A stretch of DNA of 64,000 bases from Polaribacter sp. IC073 (GTDB lineage Bacteria > Bacteroidota > Bacteroidia > Flavobacteriales > Flavobacteriaceae): the NCBI RefSeq assembly GCF_007997075.1, contig NZ_VORS01000001.1, positions 62,001 to 126,000 of the forward strand. Direction: 5' to 3'. A model generated the notes under the pieces. It did no database searches, was not told where the DNA came from, and saw only the letters and a list, made by a program, of their open reading frames with translations. Positions 43,676 to 53,312 of this stretch are shown piece after piece; the stretch's first letter is position 1; each line of letters starts with the position of its first letter. Made by a program: the position numbers and the translations under genes.

Positions 43676-44716
43676 ATGAAAATTAAAAAAACGTATTCTT
43701 ACGCACTTTGGTCTGCTATCTATTTAACACTATTAACGGTTGCTATTGTAGTAATAGCCTATTTCTTCTTTATTAAACACATAGGATTAGGTAGTATCAT
43801 AATTTCTACACTCGTACTTTTTACTATTTATTTTTTCATTATACAGTACAGAACAGAACATTTTATTTACAGAAGATTAAAGAAAATTTACGAAGATGTT
43901 TCTATTTTAGATGTAAAAGATTTAAGAAAAGAATCTGTAACTACAGACATTGATAAGCTTTCTAAACGCATGCAAAAATATGTAGAAGGGAAACGTTTAG
44001 AAATAAAAAGTTTAACCGAAAGAGATTCTTTTAGGAGAGATTTTTTAGGAAATGTTGCACACGAATTAAAAACACCTCTTTTTACCGTACAAGGTTATAT
44101 ACTTACGCTTTTAGAAGGTGCTATGGACGATAAGAATATCCGTTTAAAATATCTAGAACGCGCCAACAAAGGAGTAGAAAGACTGGTTGCAGTAACCAAG
44201 GATTTAGACATGATTGCAAAGTTAGAAACAGATGGATTGAAACTAAATATGGAAGTTTTTAATATTTTAGAAATCATTCAAAATGTTTTTGATTTGTTTG
44301 AAATGAAGGCGAAGAAAAGAAACATCATTTTAAAGTTTGATCGCGTTTATGACTTTCCTGTTTTTGTAATTGGTGATATAGAAAAAACAGAACAAGTACT
44401 TATCAACCTTGTTGTAAATTCTATTAAATACGGAAAACCAAACGGAACAACCATTGTTGCTGCAGATAGTTACAATGATAATAAATTTGTAATTAGAGTG
44501 ATAGATAACGGAGAAGGTATTAAGCAACAATCTTTATCTCGTTTATTTGAACGTTTCTACAGAGTAGATCAAAGCAGGTCTAGAGAACAAGGTGGTTCTG
44601 GCTTAGGTTTATCTATTGTAAAACATATTGTTGAAGCGCACAACCAAACTGTTTTATTAAAAAGCACTTATGGTGAAGGGTCAGAGTTTTCTTTTACGAT
44701 GGAAAAGGCAAAATAA
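43676..44716 (+). CDS. PhoR-like sensor histidine kinase
   Basis: A 346-residue kinase with two N-terminal membrane helices (about 10-32 and 36-58), a HAMP-like linker, a HisKA domain with phosphoacceptor H129 in NVAHELKTPLFTVQGY, and an HATPase domain with N-box NLVVNSIKYG, DNGEGI, and GGSGLGLSIVKHIV. No periplasmic sensor domain. It phosphorylates the regulator just upstream. Its 3' end overlaps the convergent glycosyltransferase gene by 36 bp. Confidence 0.92.
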   Translation: MKIKKTYSYALWSAIYLTLLTVAIVVIAYFFFIKHIGLGSIIISTLVLFTIYFFIIQYRTEHFIYRRLKKIYEDVSILDVKDLRKESVTTDIDKLSKRMQKYVEGKRLEIKSLTERDSFRRDFLGNVAHELKTPLFTVQGYILTLLEGAMDDKNIRLKYLERANKGVERLVAVTKDLDMIAKLETDGLKLNMEVFNILEIIQNVFDLFEMKAKKRNIILKFDRVYDFPVFVIGDIEKTEQVLINLVVNSIKYGKPNGTTIVAADSYNDNKFVIRVIDNGEGIKQQSLSRLFERFYRVDQSRSREQGGSGLGLSIVKHIVEAHNQTVLLKSTYGEGSEFSFTMEKAK

Positions 44717-45730
44717 ATCACTATTAAAGTCGTTTTTTATTGATTTGAAACCCGCATAACGTTCAACCTCTTTTAGTTTTTCTGAAGTAAAATCTTCAAT
44801 TTTAGAAAACGGAGCAATGTGCTTTTTTTGTAAATAATTTGCTAAATATTCTTGTTCTGGTTGATTTTTAGTAGGAATAAAAAATACTTTCTTCCCTAAA
44901 GTTGCAACATCTAATATTGATGAATACCCAGATCTACAAACAATAACTTCAGAAGAATTTATTTTTTTTTCTAGTTCTTCGGATAAAAGGAAATTATAAA
45001 ATGTGCAGTTATTATTTGTCCATTCTTTTTGAGCTTCTTCTATCCTTCCTAAAACAAAAACCACCTTTCTTTTATCGTTTTTAAACGCAGCAATCAGTTT
45101 TTCTTCTAGAAAAGTCCTATTCGGTTCAGGACCAGAAATAATAACTAAGACAGCAATTTTTTGCTCTAATTCTTCTTTTTTAAACCGGCTTAAAACACCA
45201 ATAAATTTCTGATTTAATTTTCGATTTGATATAGATAATTTTCCTGAAAAATTAGAACTTGAGTTGTCGGGAATCCAGCATGTATCAAACTTATTTATAA
45301 TTTTTTGATGAATGCTACTTGTAAGGTAAGTAGTAAAACCAGATAAAACATTTAATTGATGTGTAATATATACAGAAGGAATTTTAGAACTTCTCACACC
45401 AAATCTGTTATCTGAAATAACACCAACAACATCCCTATTTTTGGCTACAAAAAACGCTATAACTCTCTCTTCTTCTTTTATTGCTTTTAAAATCGTTGGT
45501 AATTGTAAAAAAAGATTCCTTTTTAAATTTTTACCATACTTAATATGATAAGAAGGCAACACTAAAGTTTCTAAATCTGAAAACTCATGTTTTAAAAACT
45601 TTAAAGCATTGCCATCGGAAGCAATTACTGGTGTATAATTTTCTTTAATTAGAGCATTAATAATTGGTACACAACGGGTGGCATGACCCAGTCCCCAGTT
45701 TAAAGGTGCAACAATTATTTTTTTCTTCAT
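44681..45730 (-). CDS. glycosyltransferase, MurG/GT28-like
   Basis: A 349-residue GT-B fold protein with NWGLGHATRCVPIINALIKE at the N-terminus and a C-terminal donor-binding block SSEVIVCRSGYSSILDVATL followed by FFIPTKNQPEQEYLA. It resembles the nucleotide-sugar transferases of the MurG/DUF1205 type; acceptor unknown. ATG overlaps the purD stop by one base (TAATG), so it is translated with purD. Its 3' end overlaps the convergent PhoR-like gene by 36 bp. Confidence 0.8.
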   Translation of the reverse strand: MKKKIIVAPLNWGLGHATRCVPIINALIKENYTPVIASDGNALKFLKHEFSDLETLVLPSYHIKYGKNLKRNLFLQLPTILKAIKEEERVIAFFVAKNRDVVGVISDNRFGVRSSKIPSVYITHQLNVLSGFTTYLTSSIHQKIINKFDTCWIPDNSSSNFSGKLSISNRKLNQKFIGVLSRFKKEELEQKIAVLVIISGPEPNRTFLEEKLIAAFKNDKRKVVFVLGRIEEAQKEWTNNNCTFYNFLLSEELEKKINSSEVIVCRSGYSSILDVATLGKKVFFIPTKNQPEQEYLANYLQKKHIAPFSKIEDFTSEKLKEVERYAGFKSIKNDFNSDLFCLFHRKRKL

Positions 45731-47004
45731 TAGACTAAATCAAAACCAATGTCTTTTCTGTAATTCATTTGATCGAAATGAATTTTATCAATGCTTCTAT
45801 AACTTTTTTCTAAAGCCTCTTCAATAGTATCTCCAAAAGAAGTTACTGCCATCACTCTACCTCCGCTTGTAACAACTTTATTATCTTTCATTGTAGTACC
45901 TGCATGAAAAACAATAGATTCATCAACAGCATCGAAACCTTTAATTTCTTTGTTTTTTTCATACGCTTCTGGGTATCCGCCAGAAACCAACATTACTGTG
46001 GTGGCCGTTTTATCTGTTACAGAAAAAGACTTTTCATGTAAATTTTGATGCGCGACACCTTCAAACAAATCAAATAAATCAGATTCAATTCTTGGTAAGA
46101 CAACTTCCGTTTCAGGATCTCCCATTCTCACATTATACTCTACCACAGAAGGATTTCCATTATCATTCATTAATCCAATAAAGATAAAACCTCTGTAATC
46201 AATTCCGTCTTTTTGTAAACCAGCAATTGTTGGTTTTACAACCAATTCTTCTACTTTATTTAAAAAAGCAGCATCTGCAAATGGTACCGGAGAGATTGCA
46301 CCCATTCCGCCAGTGTTTAAACCAGCATCTCCTTCTCCAATTCTTTTATAATCTTTAGCTGAAGGTAATATTTTATAACTTTTACCGTCTGTTAAAACAA
46401 AAACAGACAATTCTATTCCTTTTAAAAATTCTTCTATTACAACTGTTGTAGAGGCCTCACCAAACTTCTTATTAGAAACCATGTCTTCTAATTCCGTTTT
46501 TGCTTCTTCTAAAGAGTTTAAAATTAAGACTCCTTTTCCGGCAGCTAAACCATCTGCTTTTAAAACATAAGGCGGTGTTAACATTTCTAGAAATGCGTAA
46601 CCATCTTCTAAATTATCTTTCGTAAAAGATTGATATTTAGCTGTTGGCACGCCGTGTTTTTGCATGAACTGCTTCGAGAAGTCTTTACTTCCCTCTAACA
46701 ATGCTCCGTCTTTTTTAGGTCCGATAACAGGAATGTCTTTCAACTCATCATCTGCTAAAAAGAAATCATGTACTCCTGCAACCAAAGGAACTTCTGGCCC
46801 TACGACTACCATTTTAATAGCATTTTCTAAAACAATCTCTTTAATTGCTTCAAAATCTGTTATGTTAATATCAATATTGGTAGCCAACTTGTCTGTACCG
46901 GCATTTCCTGGCGCTACAAAAAGCTGAGTTACTTTTTTACTTTCTGATAATTTTAATGCAAAAGCGTGTTCTCTTCCTCCAGAACCTAATATAAGTACAT
47001 TCAT
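45730..47004 (-). CDS. purD: phosphoribosylamine-glycine ligase
   Basis: A 424-residue GARS enzyme with N-terminal GSGGREHAFALKL, the ATP-grasp domain (YVLKADGLAAGKGVLI, EEFLKGIELSVFVL, EYNVRMGDPETEVVLPRI) and C-terminal GRVMAVTSFG. It performs the second step of purine synthesis, joining glycine and phosphoribosylamine with ATP. Full length. It is followed by a glycosyltransferase with a 1-base overlap, an unusual partner. A pentamer repeat fills its short leader. Confidence 0.96.
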   Translation of the reverse strand: MNVLILGSGGREHAFALKLSESKKVTQLFVAPGNAGTDKLATNIDINITDFEAIKEIVLENAIKMVVVGPEVPLVAGVHDFFLADDELKDIPVIGPKKDGALLEGSKDFSKQFMQKHGVPTAKYQSFTKDNLEDGYAFLEMLTPPYVLKADGLAAGKGVLILNSLEEAKTELEDMVSNKKFGEASTTVVIEEFLKGIELSVFVLTDGKSYKILPSAKDYKRIGEGDAGLNTGGMGAISPVPFADAAFLNKVEELVVKPTIAGLQKDGIDYRGFIFIGLMNDNGNPSVVEYNVRMGDPETEVVLPRIESDLFDLFEGVAHQNLHEKSFSVTDKTATTVMLVSGGYPEAYEKNKEIKGFDAVDESIVFHAGTTMKDNKVVTSGGRVMAVTSFGDTIEEALEKSYRSIDKIHFDQMNYRKDIGFDLV

Positions 47005-47022
47005 TTGTGTTGTGTTGTGTTG
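47005..47022. repeat. TTGTG pentamer repeat in the purD leader
   Basis: Three exact TTGTG units plus TTG, directly upstream of the purD ATG on the minus strand (where it reads CAACA repeats). With the -7 box at 47029-47036, most of the 5' leader would be this unstructured CA-rich repeat. Confidence 0.75.
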
Positions 47023-47028
47023 TGTTGT

Positions 47029-47036
47029 TGCTGCAA
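47029..47036 (-). promoter_or_regulatory. -7 promoter element of purD
   Basis: TATATTTG on the minus strand matches TAnnTTTG, 24 bp upstream of the purD ATG. Confidence 0.55.
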
Positions 47037-47117
47037 ATATATTTTAAATTCTTTGGATTCTTGCTTTCATTAGAAATACATTTTATGGCAAATCTTAATG
47101 GGTAAAAAAATATTCAG

Positions 47118-47870
47118 TTAAAACCCCCATTTTAAAAAATATTTAAATGCTGATGAAAGGTGATATAAAAATAATTTTATCCTTTTTGATGATCCTTTTT
47201 GATGCTGGTGTATGATATCAACCTTTGGGTAGTAGAGCTTCTTTTTTCCAATATCATCAATTTTTCTGCATAAATCTGCATCTTCCATATACAAGAAATA
47301 TCTACAATCAAAACCTTTTAACCTTTTAAAATCCTCTGTTTTAAAAAACATAAAACATCCATGAATAAATTCTGGATAAAAGGATTTTTCTAAATCTTTG
47401 TTTTGATACTCGTTATTTTTTATTTCACGACTAGAAAACTTTAACTTTCTGTTTATCAAATTAAAACAAGTTGGGTGCTTTCTACATACGTATTGCACTT
47501 CTTTATTAGGGTACAGCACCTTTGGTGTTATAAAAGACACTTCTGGTTCTTTATTTAAAACTTTTATTAAATTCGGAATTACATCCGATGTAAAAATAAC
47601 ATCTGGATTTAAAATTAAATGAAATTCTGAATTAATTTTATCTAAAACACTATTATGAGCTTTACCGAAACCAATGTTTTTACCAACAAAAATATAAATG
47701 ATTTCTGGATGATTAAATTCGTTTTTTAATTTATCTGTTGGGCTATTATCAACAAGAAAAAGTTTTTTTGAAAAAGGTACTTGTAAAAAAGATTCAATCG
47801 TTTTTTCTAAAACAGAAATATTTTCTTTATAGAGAACGATAGTAGCAGTTATTTTGAATTTTTTATTCAT
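47118..47870 (-). CDS. glycosyltransferase family 2 (rhamnosyltransferase-like)
   Basis: A 250-residue GT-A fold transferase. Seen: ATIVLYKENISVLEKTI, VDNSPTDK, LILNPDV (DxD-like region) and FIHGCFMFFKTEDFKRLKGF followed by FLYMEDADLC (catalytic ED). The pattern is that of WbbL-type rhamnosyltransferases, and dTDP-deoxyhexose genes lie in the same cluster, so it may add that sugar; inference. Last gene of the polysaccharide operon; its ATG overlaps the preceding stop by one base. Confidence 0.83.
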   Translation of the reverse strand: MNKKFKITATIVLYKENISVLEKTIESFLQVPFSKKLFLVDNSPTDKLKNEFNHPEIIYIFVGKNIGFGKAHNSVLDKINSEFHLILNPDVIFTSDVIPNLIKVLNKEPEVSFITPKVLYPNKEVQYVCRKHPTCFNLINRKLKFSSREIKNNEYQNKDLEKSFYPEFIHGCFMFFKTEDFKRLKGFDCRYFLYMEDADLCRKIDDIGKKKLYYPKVDIIHQHQKGSSKRIKLFLYHLSSAFKYFLKWGF

Positions 47871-49225
47871 TAATATGCTTTTTCCTCTCCCTTAAAAACA
47901 TTTAAAATCGTTTTTATAATAATCTTAATATCTAATAAAAAAGACCAGTTTTCTATATAAAAAATATCTAATCGTACACGGTTTTTAATATCTAACTTTC
48001 TTTTTATTTCTCCTCTATAACCACTTACTTGCGCTAAACCCGTAATACCAGGTTTTACAATATGTCTCTTAAGATAATCGTCTACTTCTTTTTGATATTC
48101 TAAAGATAGACTTTCTAAGTGTGGTCTTGGACCAACAACACTCATATCGCCAAAAAGCACATTTAAAAACTGAGGTAGTTCATCCATACTTGTTTTTCTT
48201 AAAAATGCTCCTATCTTAGTAACTCTTAGATCATTTTTTGTTGCGTGCACTTTATCGGATAATTCGTTAACTTTCATAGACCTAAACTTGTAACAAACAA
48301 ACTCTTCACCATTAATTCCTTCTCTACCTTGTTTAAATACTAATGGTCCTTTTGACTCTAGTTTTACAATAACCCAAAGAACTGGAATTAACCAAGAAAG
48401 AATTGTAGCACAAACAAAAATTGAGAAAAATATGTCGAACACTCTTTTAATATAAAAATTTTCTGTGAACTCAAAAGGAAGTTTATGAACGTTTAAAACC
48501 ATTAAAGCATCATCATAATACGCCGTACTTTGGTTTTTGCTATACAACTCATTAGAATTCGGAATCAGCTTTAATACAATGTTTTTATCGATTGCAAATT
48601 TGTTGATTTTTTTTATTTGATCTTTATTTAAAGAGGATAATGAACAATAAATTTCATCAACTGTATTTTTAGAGGCATATTCGAAAACAGCTTTTAAATC
48701 CCCCAGATATTCATTCTTCTTATAAGTCTTATCTGAGAAAAACCCTAAATATTTATATCCTAAATTAGATTTACTTTTAAAAAGTTTGATAACATTTTTT
48801 GTAGAATCATCACAACCTACAACAATTGTAGTTCTAAGGTTATTACCAAGTGATCTATATTTTTTAAGCAACAAAAGCCATGAAAATTTCACAAAAGAAA
48901 TAGTTACTCCAATAGATGTTAAAATTAAAATTTGATTATTTACAATATTTCCTTCTCTAAAAATTCCAAAGTAGGCAAAATATCCTAAAATAAAAATTAG
49001 AAACTGTTTACCTAAAAGACTAAAAACATTAAGAACACTTGTGTATCTATGTACTTTATAGAAACCCAAAAAATAAGAGGTAAGTAGCCAAAAAATAGTA
49101 ATATATGATAAAAAATATGTGTTTAAATATTCTTTATCGTACACTAAGTACACAACAAAATTAATAATTAAAACGTCTAGAACAACCTTTGAGGGTTTTA
49201 TTAGGTAAGAGTATCTTTTTTTCAA
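47870..49225 (-). CDS. undecaprenyl-phosphate sugar phosphotransferase (WcaJ-like)
   Basis: A 451-residue polyprenyl glycosylphosphotransferase. Four or five N-terminal helices, a CoA-binding-like domain (about 128-240, TTIVVGCDDSTKN), another helix (about 265-290) and the bacterial sugar transferase domain (FKQGREGINGEEFVCYKFRS, LRKTSMDELPQFLNVLFGDM, VVGPRPH). It loads the first sugar phosphate on undecaprenyl phosphate to start repeat-unit synthesis. The start is TTG at 49225. TAATG overlap with the GT2 gene. Confidence 0.92.
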   Translation of the reverse strand: MKKRYSYLIKPSKVVLDVLIINFVVYLVYDKEYLNTYFLSYITIFWLLTSYFLGFYKVHRYTSVLNVFSLLGKQFLIFILGYFAYFGIFREGNIVNNQILILTSIGVTISFVKFSWLLLLKKYRSLGNNLRTTIVVGCDDSTKNVIKLFKSKSNLGYKYLGFFSDKTYKKNEYLGDLKAVFEYASKNTVDEIYCSLSSLNKDQIKKINKFAIDKNIVLKLIPNSNELYSKNQSTAYYDDALMVLNVHKLPFEFTENFYIKRVFDIFFSIFVCATILSWLIPVLWVIVKLESKGPLVFKQGREGINGEEFVCYKFRSMKVNELSDKVHATKNDLRVTKIGAFLRKTSMDELPQFLNVLFGDMSVVGPRPHLESLSLEYQKEVDDYLKRHIVKPGITGLAQVSGYRGEIKRKLDIKNRVRLDIFYIENWSFLLDIKIIIKTILNVFKGEEKAY

Positions 49226-49259
49226 ACTTGGTAGGTTAATTCAAAACAAATATATAATT

Positions 49260-50426
49260 TTAACGAAAAACTTTAAGAATCATTTCATCAATTGTAAACT
49301 TTTTTTTTGCAACAGTTTGTTGATGTTGTATGTCTACATTCTTATCTATTAAAAATTTCAACTTTTCTACCAATAAATTATTATTCCATTTAGTAGCAAC
49401 TAAGCTTAAATTATTACTTGCAAAGAATTCTTCAATTTCGCTTTTAGGATCGGTTATTACTAAAACTTTACAACCCGAAGCCAATAAATTAGGTAACTTT
49501 GATGGTAAGGAACCCTTTGATGTATTTTCTTTTTGAGGAATTATTTGAATAGAACTCTTACTATATAACTCTTCTAAATTATCCTTATTTACTAAATTAT
49601 GAAAAATGATTTTCTTGTTGTTATTTAACTTTTTTAATTTCTTAATAGTTTCTCCTTCAGAAAAAATATAAAACATCGTATTTTCTATTTTTTTAGATGC
49701 TTCTGCAAAAAAGCTAAAAAGCTCCATAGGGTTCTGCTTTTCTCCTAAAGCACCAGAATAAACAACATTAATTTTCTGTTTATCGAATATTGAATCTAAG
49801 TCGTTAGTAATATGATCTTTTAATGTTATAAAAGGGTATTGAACTTCTAATTTATCTTCAGCTAAATTATATAATTTTTTAGCCTCATTTTTCATTTCAT
49901 GAGATAAAAATAGTAATTTATTACAATTCTGATAACATTTTTTTTCAATTTTATGAATAAAAAATTTAATAAAATTATTTAAAAAACCTGTTTTCCCTTC
50001 CGAATAAATTTCTTGTAAATCATGTACCATTCCTACTTTTCGTATCCTTTTACTAAGAAAGGGCAGTATAAAATAAAAAGCAAAACTTGGTGGAAATATT
50101 GGTATTATTAAATCTTTATTTTTTTGATTTTCATATAATTTTCTTAACACAAAAAAAGCGAAACTAAATTCTAGAATTAACCTTCTAAAAATTGTTTTTT
50201 TTGTGTAAAATAGATGTTTTCCACCTCTTATTATTTTTACTCCTTTTAATTGATCCTTACTTTTTTTTGCTTTCCAATCTGGGTAAAATGGATGAAAACA
50301 TAATACCGTTACTTCATGCCCGTGATCTACCAACCCTGTTACAAAATTGGTGTTAAATTTCCCTGTAGAAATTGGTTCCGGGTAAAAAAATGGAGAGATT
50401 ATTAAAATGTTTTTCTTGTTATTCAA
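49260..50426 (-). CDS. glycosyltransferase family 4 (cluster GT, first)
   Basis: A 388-residue GT-B fold enzyme with an N-terminal acceptor domain (ILIISPFFYPEPISTGKFNT and GHEVTVLCFHP) and a C-terminal donor domain (NVVYSGALGEKQNP, IIPQKENTSKGSLPSKLPNLLASGCKV as separate blocks). The WbuB-like layout suggests transfer of an N-acetylated sugar, unproven. The start is TTG at 50426, overlapping the acetyltransferase gene by 8 bp. Confidence 0.85.
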   Translation of the reverse strand: MNNKKNILIISPFFYPEPISTGKFNTNFVTGLVDHGHEVTVLCFHPFYPDWKAKKSKDQLKGVKIIRGGKHLFYTKKTIFRRLILEFSFAFFVLRKLYENQKNKDLIIPIFPPSFAFYFILPFLSKRIRKVGMVHDLQEIYSEGKTGFLNNFIKFFIHKIEKKCYQNCNKLLFLSHEMKNEAKKLYNLAEDKLEVQYPFITLKDHITNDLDSIFDKQKINVVYSGALGEKQNPMELFSFFAEASKKIENTMFYIFSEGETIKKLKKLNNNKKIIFHNLVNKDNLEELYSKSSIQIIPQKENTSKGSLPSKLPNLLASGCKVLVITDPKSEIEEFFASNNLSLVATKWNNNLLVEKLKFLIDKNVDIQHQQTVAKKKFTIDEMILKVFR

Positions 50427-50964
50427 TTTTTCTTTCTCTAATTACTTTTGCAGGATTGCCCATGCAAATTTTATTTTCTGGCAAATCTTTATAAACACTA
50501 CTTCTAGATCCTACCACAGTCCCTTTATTTATGGTAATTCCTGGTGCAACAAAAACATCTGTTGCCAACCAGCATTCATCTTTAATGGTGATTTTTTTTG
50601 CAAAAATGGGGAAATCTTGTTTTAAATAATCATGAGAAGCCGCACATAAATATGATTTTTGTGAGATTACTACATTTTTACCTATTTCTATTTTACCCAA
50701 AGAATACAAAACTACGTCATCTCCAATCCAAGAATAATCTCCAATAGAAACTTTCCAAGGGTAGGTTATTCTTACGGTAGGTCTAATAATTACTTTTTTA
50801 CCAATTTCAGCTCCAAATAACCTTAAGACAAAACGTCTAAAACCATATAAAAACTGGGGTGAGTTTCTAAAAAATAAAGATTGAATAAGCCACCACAATT
50901 GAACTACAAAGGCATTTTTTCCTCTGAAATTTTTAGGTAACTTAAATGTATTAAGTACTTGCAT
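50419..50964 (-). CDS. WcaF-type acetyltransferase (left-handed beta-helix)
   Basis: A 181-residue hexapeptide acyltransferase. The helix repeats run from about residue 55 (IGKKVIIRPTVRITYP) to 170 (NKICMGNPAKVI), with the catalytic-type His in CAASHDYLKQDF. It is like WcaF of colanic acid synthesis and should O-acetylate a sugar of the polysaccharide using acetyl-CoA. Overlaps both neighbouring glycosyltransferase genes by 8 and 14 bp. Confidence 0.88.
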   Translation of the reverse strand: MQVLNTFKLPKNFRGKNAFVVQLWWLIQSLFFRNSPQFLYGFRRFVLRLFGAEIGKKVIIRPTVRITYPWKVSIGDYSWIGDDVVLYSLGKIEIGKNVVISQKSYLCAASHDYLKQDFPIFAKKITIKDECWLATDVFVAPGITINKGTVVGSRSSVYKDLPENKICMGNPAKVIRERKIE

Positions 50965-52042
50965 TTCTTTCTTTAATAATTTTTATAATCTCTTTACTAA
51001 AAATTTCAATTGTAAAGTTTTTCGCAAAATACATTTTATTGTAATTACAAATTTCTAAAATTTCAGATTTATTTTCATTTAAGTATATTAATTTGTTGGT
51101 TATACTATCAGAATTTTGTTTCTCAACTAAATATCCATTTTTATTTTCTGTAACGATATCTTCTATACCTGCGTGCTTTGTAGAAATAATTACATTTTTT
51201 GTTGCTAAAGCTTCTAGAATTGAAATTGGTTGACCTTCCATTTTATAGAAAGTAGGAAGCACAAAAACATTACTCCAATCAAGTAGTCTTTTCTTATCCT
51301 TATTGTAAACAATACCTATATAAGTAGTATTTTTTAGATTTGAAATTTTCTCTAAGATATTATCTTTTAGCTTAACATCAATATTACCAGCTATTTTTGC
51401 TTTATAATTAATGTTTTTATTTTCTAAATCTTTTAGTGAATCTAAAAGCCGAAAAATTCCTTTTTCTTCCATAAGATTACTTAAATAAGAGATTTTTAAA
51501 ATACTATTATCAATTTTTTGTTCATTCTCAATCAAATAATTTTGTGCAAAATTATTTAATATATAGATGTTTTTCTCTTTTAAAAATGGAGTTAAATTTT
51601 GTTTTAAAGAAGCAGATAATACAATTCCTTTGGTAAACTTTGATATTAAAAAATAAAAAAAATTCTTTTTAACACCTGCTAATTCTTGGTATTGTGTTCC
51701 TAAAAAGTTACCATGAACGTGTATAATTAATTCCTTTTTTAGAATTGAAGAGAATAAGATAAATAAAGTATACTTTGTAATTCCGAAAAAAGTTTGACCT
51801 GGTGTTATATAAACAATATCATTTTTAAAAATCTTACAAACACTAAAATTCATTTTTAAGAAGAAAGAAAACTTTTTGAAGGAAAAGCTTCCTATTGCGT
51901 CTTCAAAAACACTATAGGAAGTATCTATAGTGTCTACTTTAAAATCATTAGAGTTGTCTATAATTTCTTTTACTACTTGGTTCGCTAAAGAAACCCCTGA
52001 AATTGGTTTTGGAAACGGGCCTATGATGAGAACTTTATTCAT
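50951..52042 (-). CDS. glycosyltransferase family 4 (cluster GT, second)
   Basis: A 363-residue GT-B enzyme: N-terminal VLIIGPFPKPISGVSLANQ; C-terminal LKISYLSNLMEEKGIFRLL and the donor site VFVLPTFYKMEGQPISILEA with the Ex7E-type glutamates. It transfers a hexose in repeat-unit assembly; donor and acceptor are not predictable. Its ATG lies 8 bp inside the end of the O-antigen ligase-like gene. Confidence 0.87.
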   Translation of the reverse strand: MNKVLIIGPFPKPISGVSLANQVVKEIIDNSNDFKVDTIDTSYSVFEDAIGSFSFKKFSFFLKMNFSVCKIFKNDIVYITPGQTFFGITKYTLFILFSSILKKELIIHVHGNFLGTQYQELAGVKKNFFYFLISKFTKGIVLSASLKQNLTPFLKEKNIYILNNFAQNYLIENEQKIDNSILKISYLSNLMEEKGIFRLLDSLKDLENKNINYKAKIAGNIDVKLKDNILEKISNLKNTTYIGIVYNKDKKRLLDWSNVFVLPTFYKMEGQPISILEALATKNVIISTKHAGIEDIVTENKNGYLVEKQNSDSITNKLIYLNENKSEILEICNYNKMYFAKNFTIEIFSKEIIKIIKERNAST

Positions 52043-53300
52043 TTTTCTTTAGAGTATAGTTTTTAAAGGTATAGAAATTTAATAGAAAAGCAAACAAAAT
52101 TACACCATTCTGCCTATCTAAAATATTTTCAAAAAACATAAAAAAAGTGAACATCAAAAGTAAACAAAAAGCAAAATAATCTTTATTGATAAAAAACAAT
52201 CTTAAATTTATTATTAATGGAATTATAAAAACAAGCAACCCAAAAAGACCAACGGAAAGTAAGATTCCTAAATATTGGTTGTGACTATTTAGGTTTTGAT
52301 TCACTAAAATTTTGGACTTTTTTTCATAACATTTTAATAATTCGCTTTTAACATCTCCAATACCATAACCTATAACCCAAGATTCATTGATTTTTTCTAA
52401 AGCACATTTGTAAACACCATATCTAATGCTTGTTGAAGAATGTTTTTCAATTTTATTATAACTTTTTACATCGAAAACCTCTTCAAACCTTTTTATAGTG
52501 TCTGGTGTATATTTAAAGACAAAAAAGCTAGCTATAACAGAAAAAAATACAATAAATAATAATCCTATTCTCTTTCTTTTTTGAATCATTAAAAAGAATG
52601 CCACTGCAGTAAATAAAAAGGAAATAATGACTCCTTTTCTAGAGAGAAGCATGAGAATAAAAAACTGAAACAAACCCATAACAATAAGAACAATTTTTCT
52701 TTTAGATGTTTTAAATAAACTGATTATTGTTAATAATGAGATTGAAAGATAAATTGATAAATAAATGGGGTGCTCTTTTAACCAAAAAAAGCCACTATCT
52801 AATCTTGATAAAAATTGGCGTAATTCAATTTTTGTTGAAATATAATCTCCATATTCAAATGAAATAATAAAAATAAAAATGGACAGAACAAAAGAGGAAA
52901 TAATAAAAAAGGTTTTAAAGATAAACTCTTGCTTTAATATAGTTTTGTTAGGTAGTTTAATACCAGAATACAGAACAAAGCTGATGGGTACTATTAAGAG
53001 GGATAGTGTTGTTTCTAATAACGTTAGTGAATTTTTACTATTATCAGAATAAAAAATACTAATAAAATATATAATGTAAAGTGTTGAATTTATTAAATAA
53101 ATATATTCAAACTTCTTTTTCTTTTTTTTTAAAATAGAAATGACAAAAAGAGCCAACAAAATAACAGGTGCACCCTTAATTCCAAAAGGTAATAACGGGA
53201 AAAGAGCAAACAAAATAAATAAAAAATCAATTGCTGAAAATTTTTTATCTTTTAAGAATTGGTTAGAGTTATTGCTATTTTTATTCTGTAAATTTTTCAA
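52035..53300 (-). CDS. O-antigen ligase/polymerase-family membrane protein
   Basis: A 421-residue membrane protein with about eleven helices and the Wzy_C/WaaL signature LNSHNQYLGILLSVGLFGLL near residue 340. It either polymerises repeat units (Wzy) or joins the chain to its lipid anchor. A second similar protein is encoded next to it. The start is TTG at 53300. Confidence 0.8.
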   Translation of the reverse strand: MKNLQNKNSNNSNQFLKDKKFSAIDFLFILFALFPLLPFGIKGAPVILLALFVISILKKKKKKFEYIYLINSTLYIIYFISIFYSDNSKNSLTLLETTLSLLIVPISFVLYSGIKLPNKTILKQEFIFKTFFIISSFVLSIFIFIISFEYGDYISTKIELRQFLSRLDSGFFWLKEHPIYLSIYLSISLLTIISLFKTSKRKIVLIVMGLFQFFILMLLSRKGVIISFLFTAVAFFLMIQKRKRIGLLFIVFFSVIASFFVFKYTPDTIKRFEEVFDVKSYNKIEKHSSTSIRYGVYKCALEKINESWVIGYGIGDVKSELLKCYEKKSKILVNQNLNSHNQYLGILLSVGLFGLLVFIIPLIINLRLFFINKDYFAFCLLLMFTFFMFFENILDRQNGVILFAFLLNFYTFKNYTLKKNE

Positions 53301-53312
53301 TTATGCATCCTT

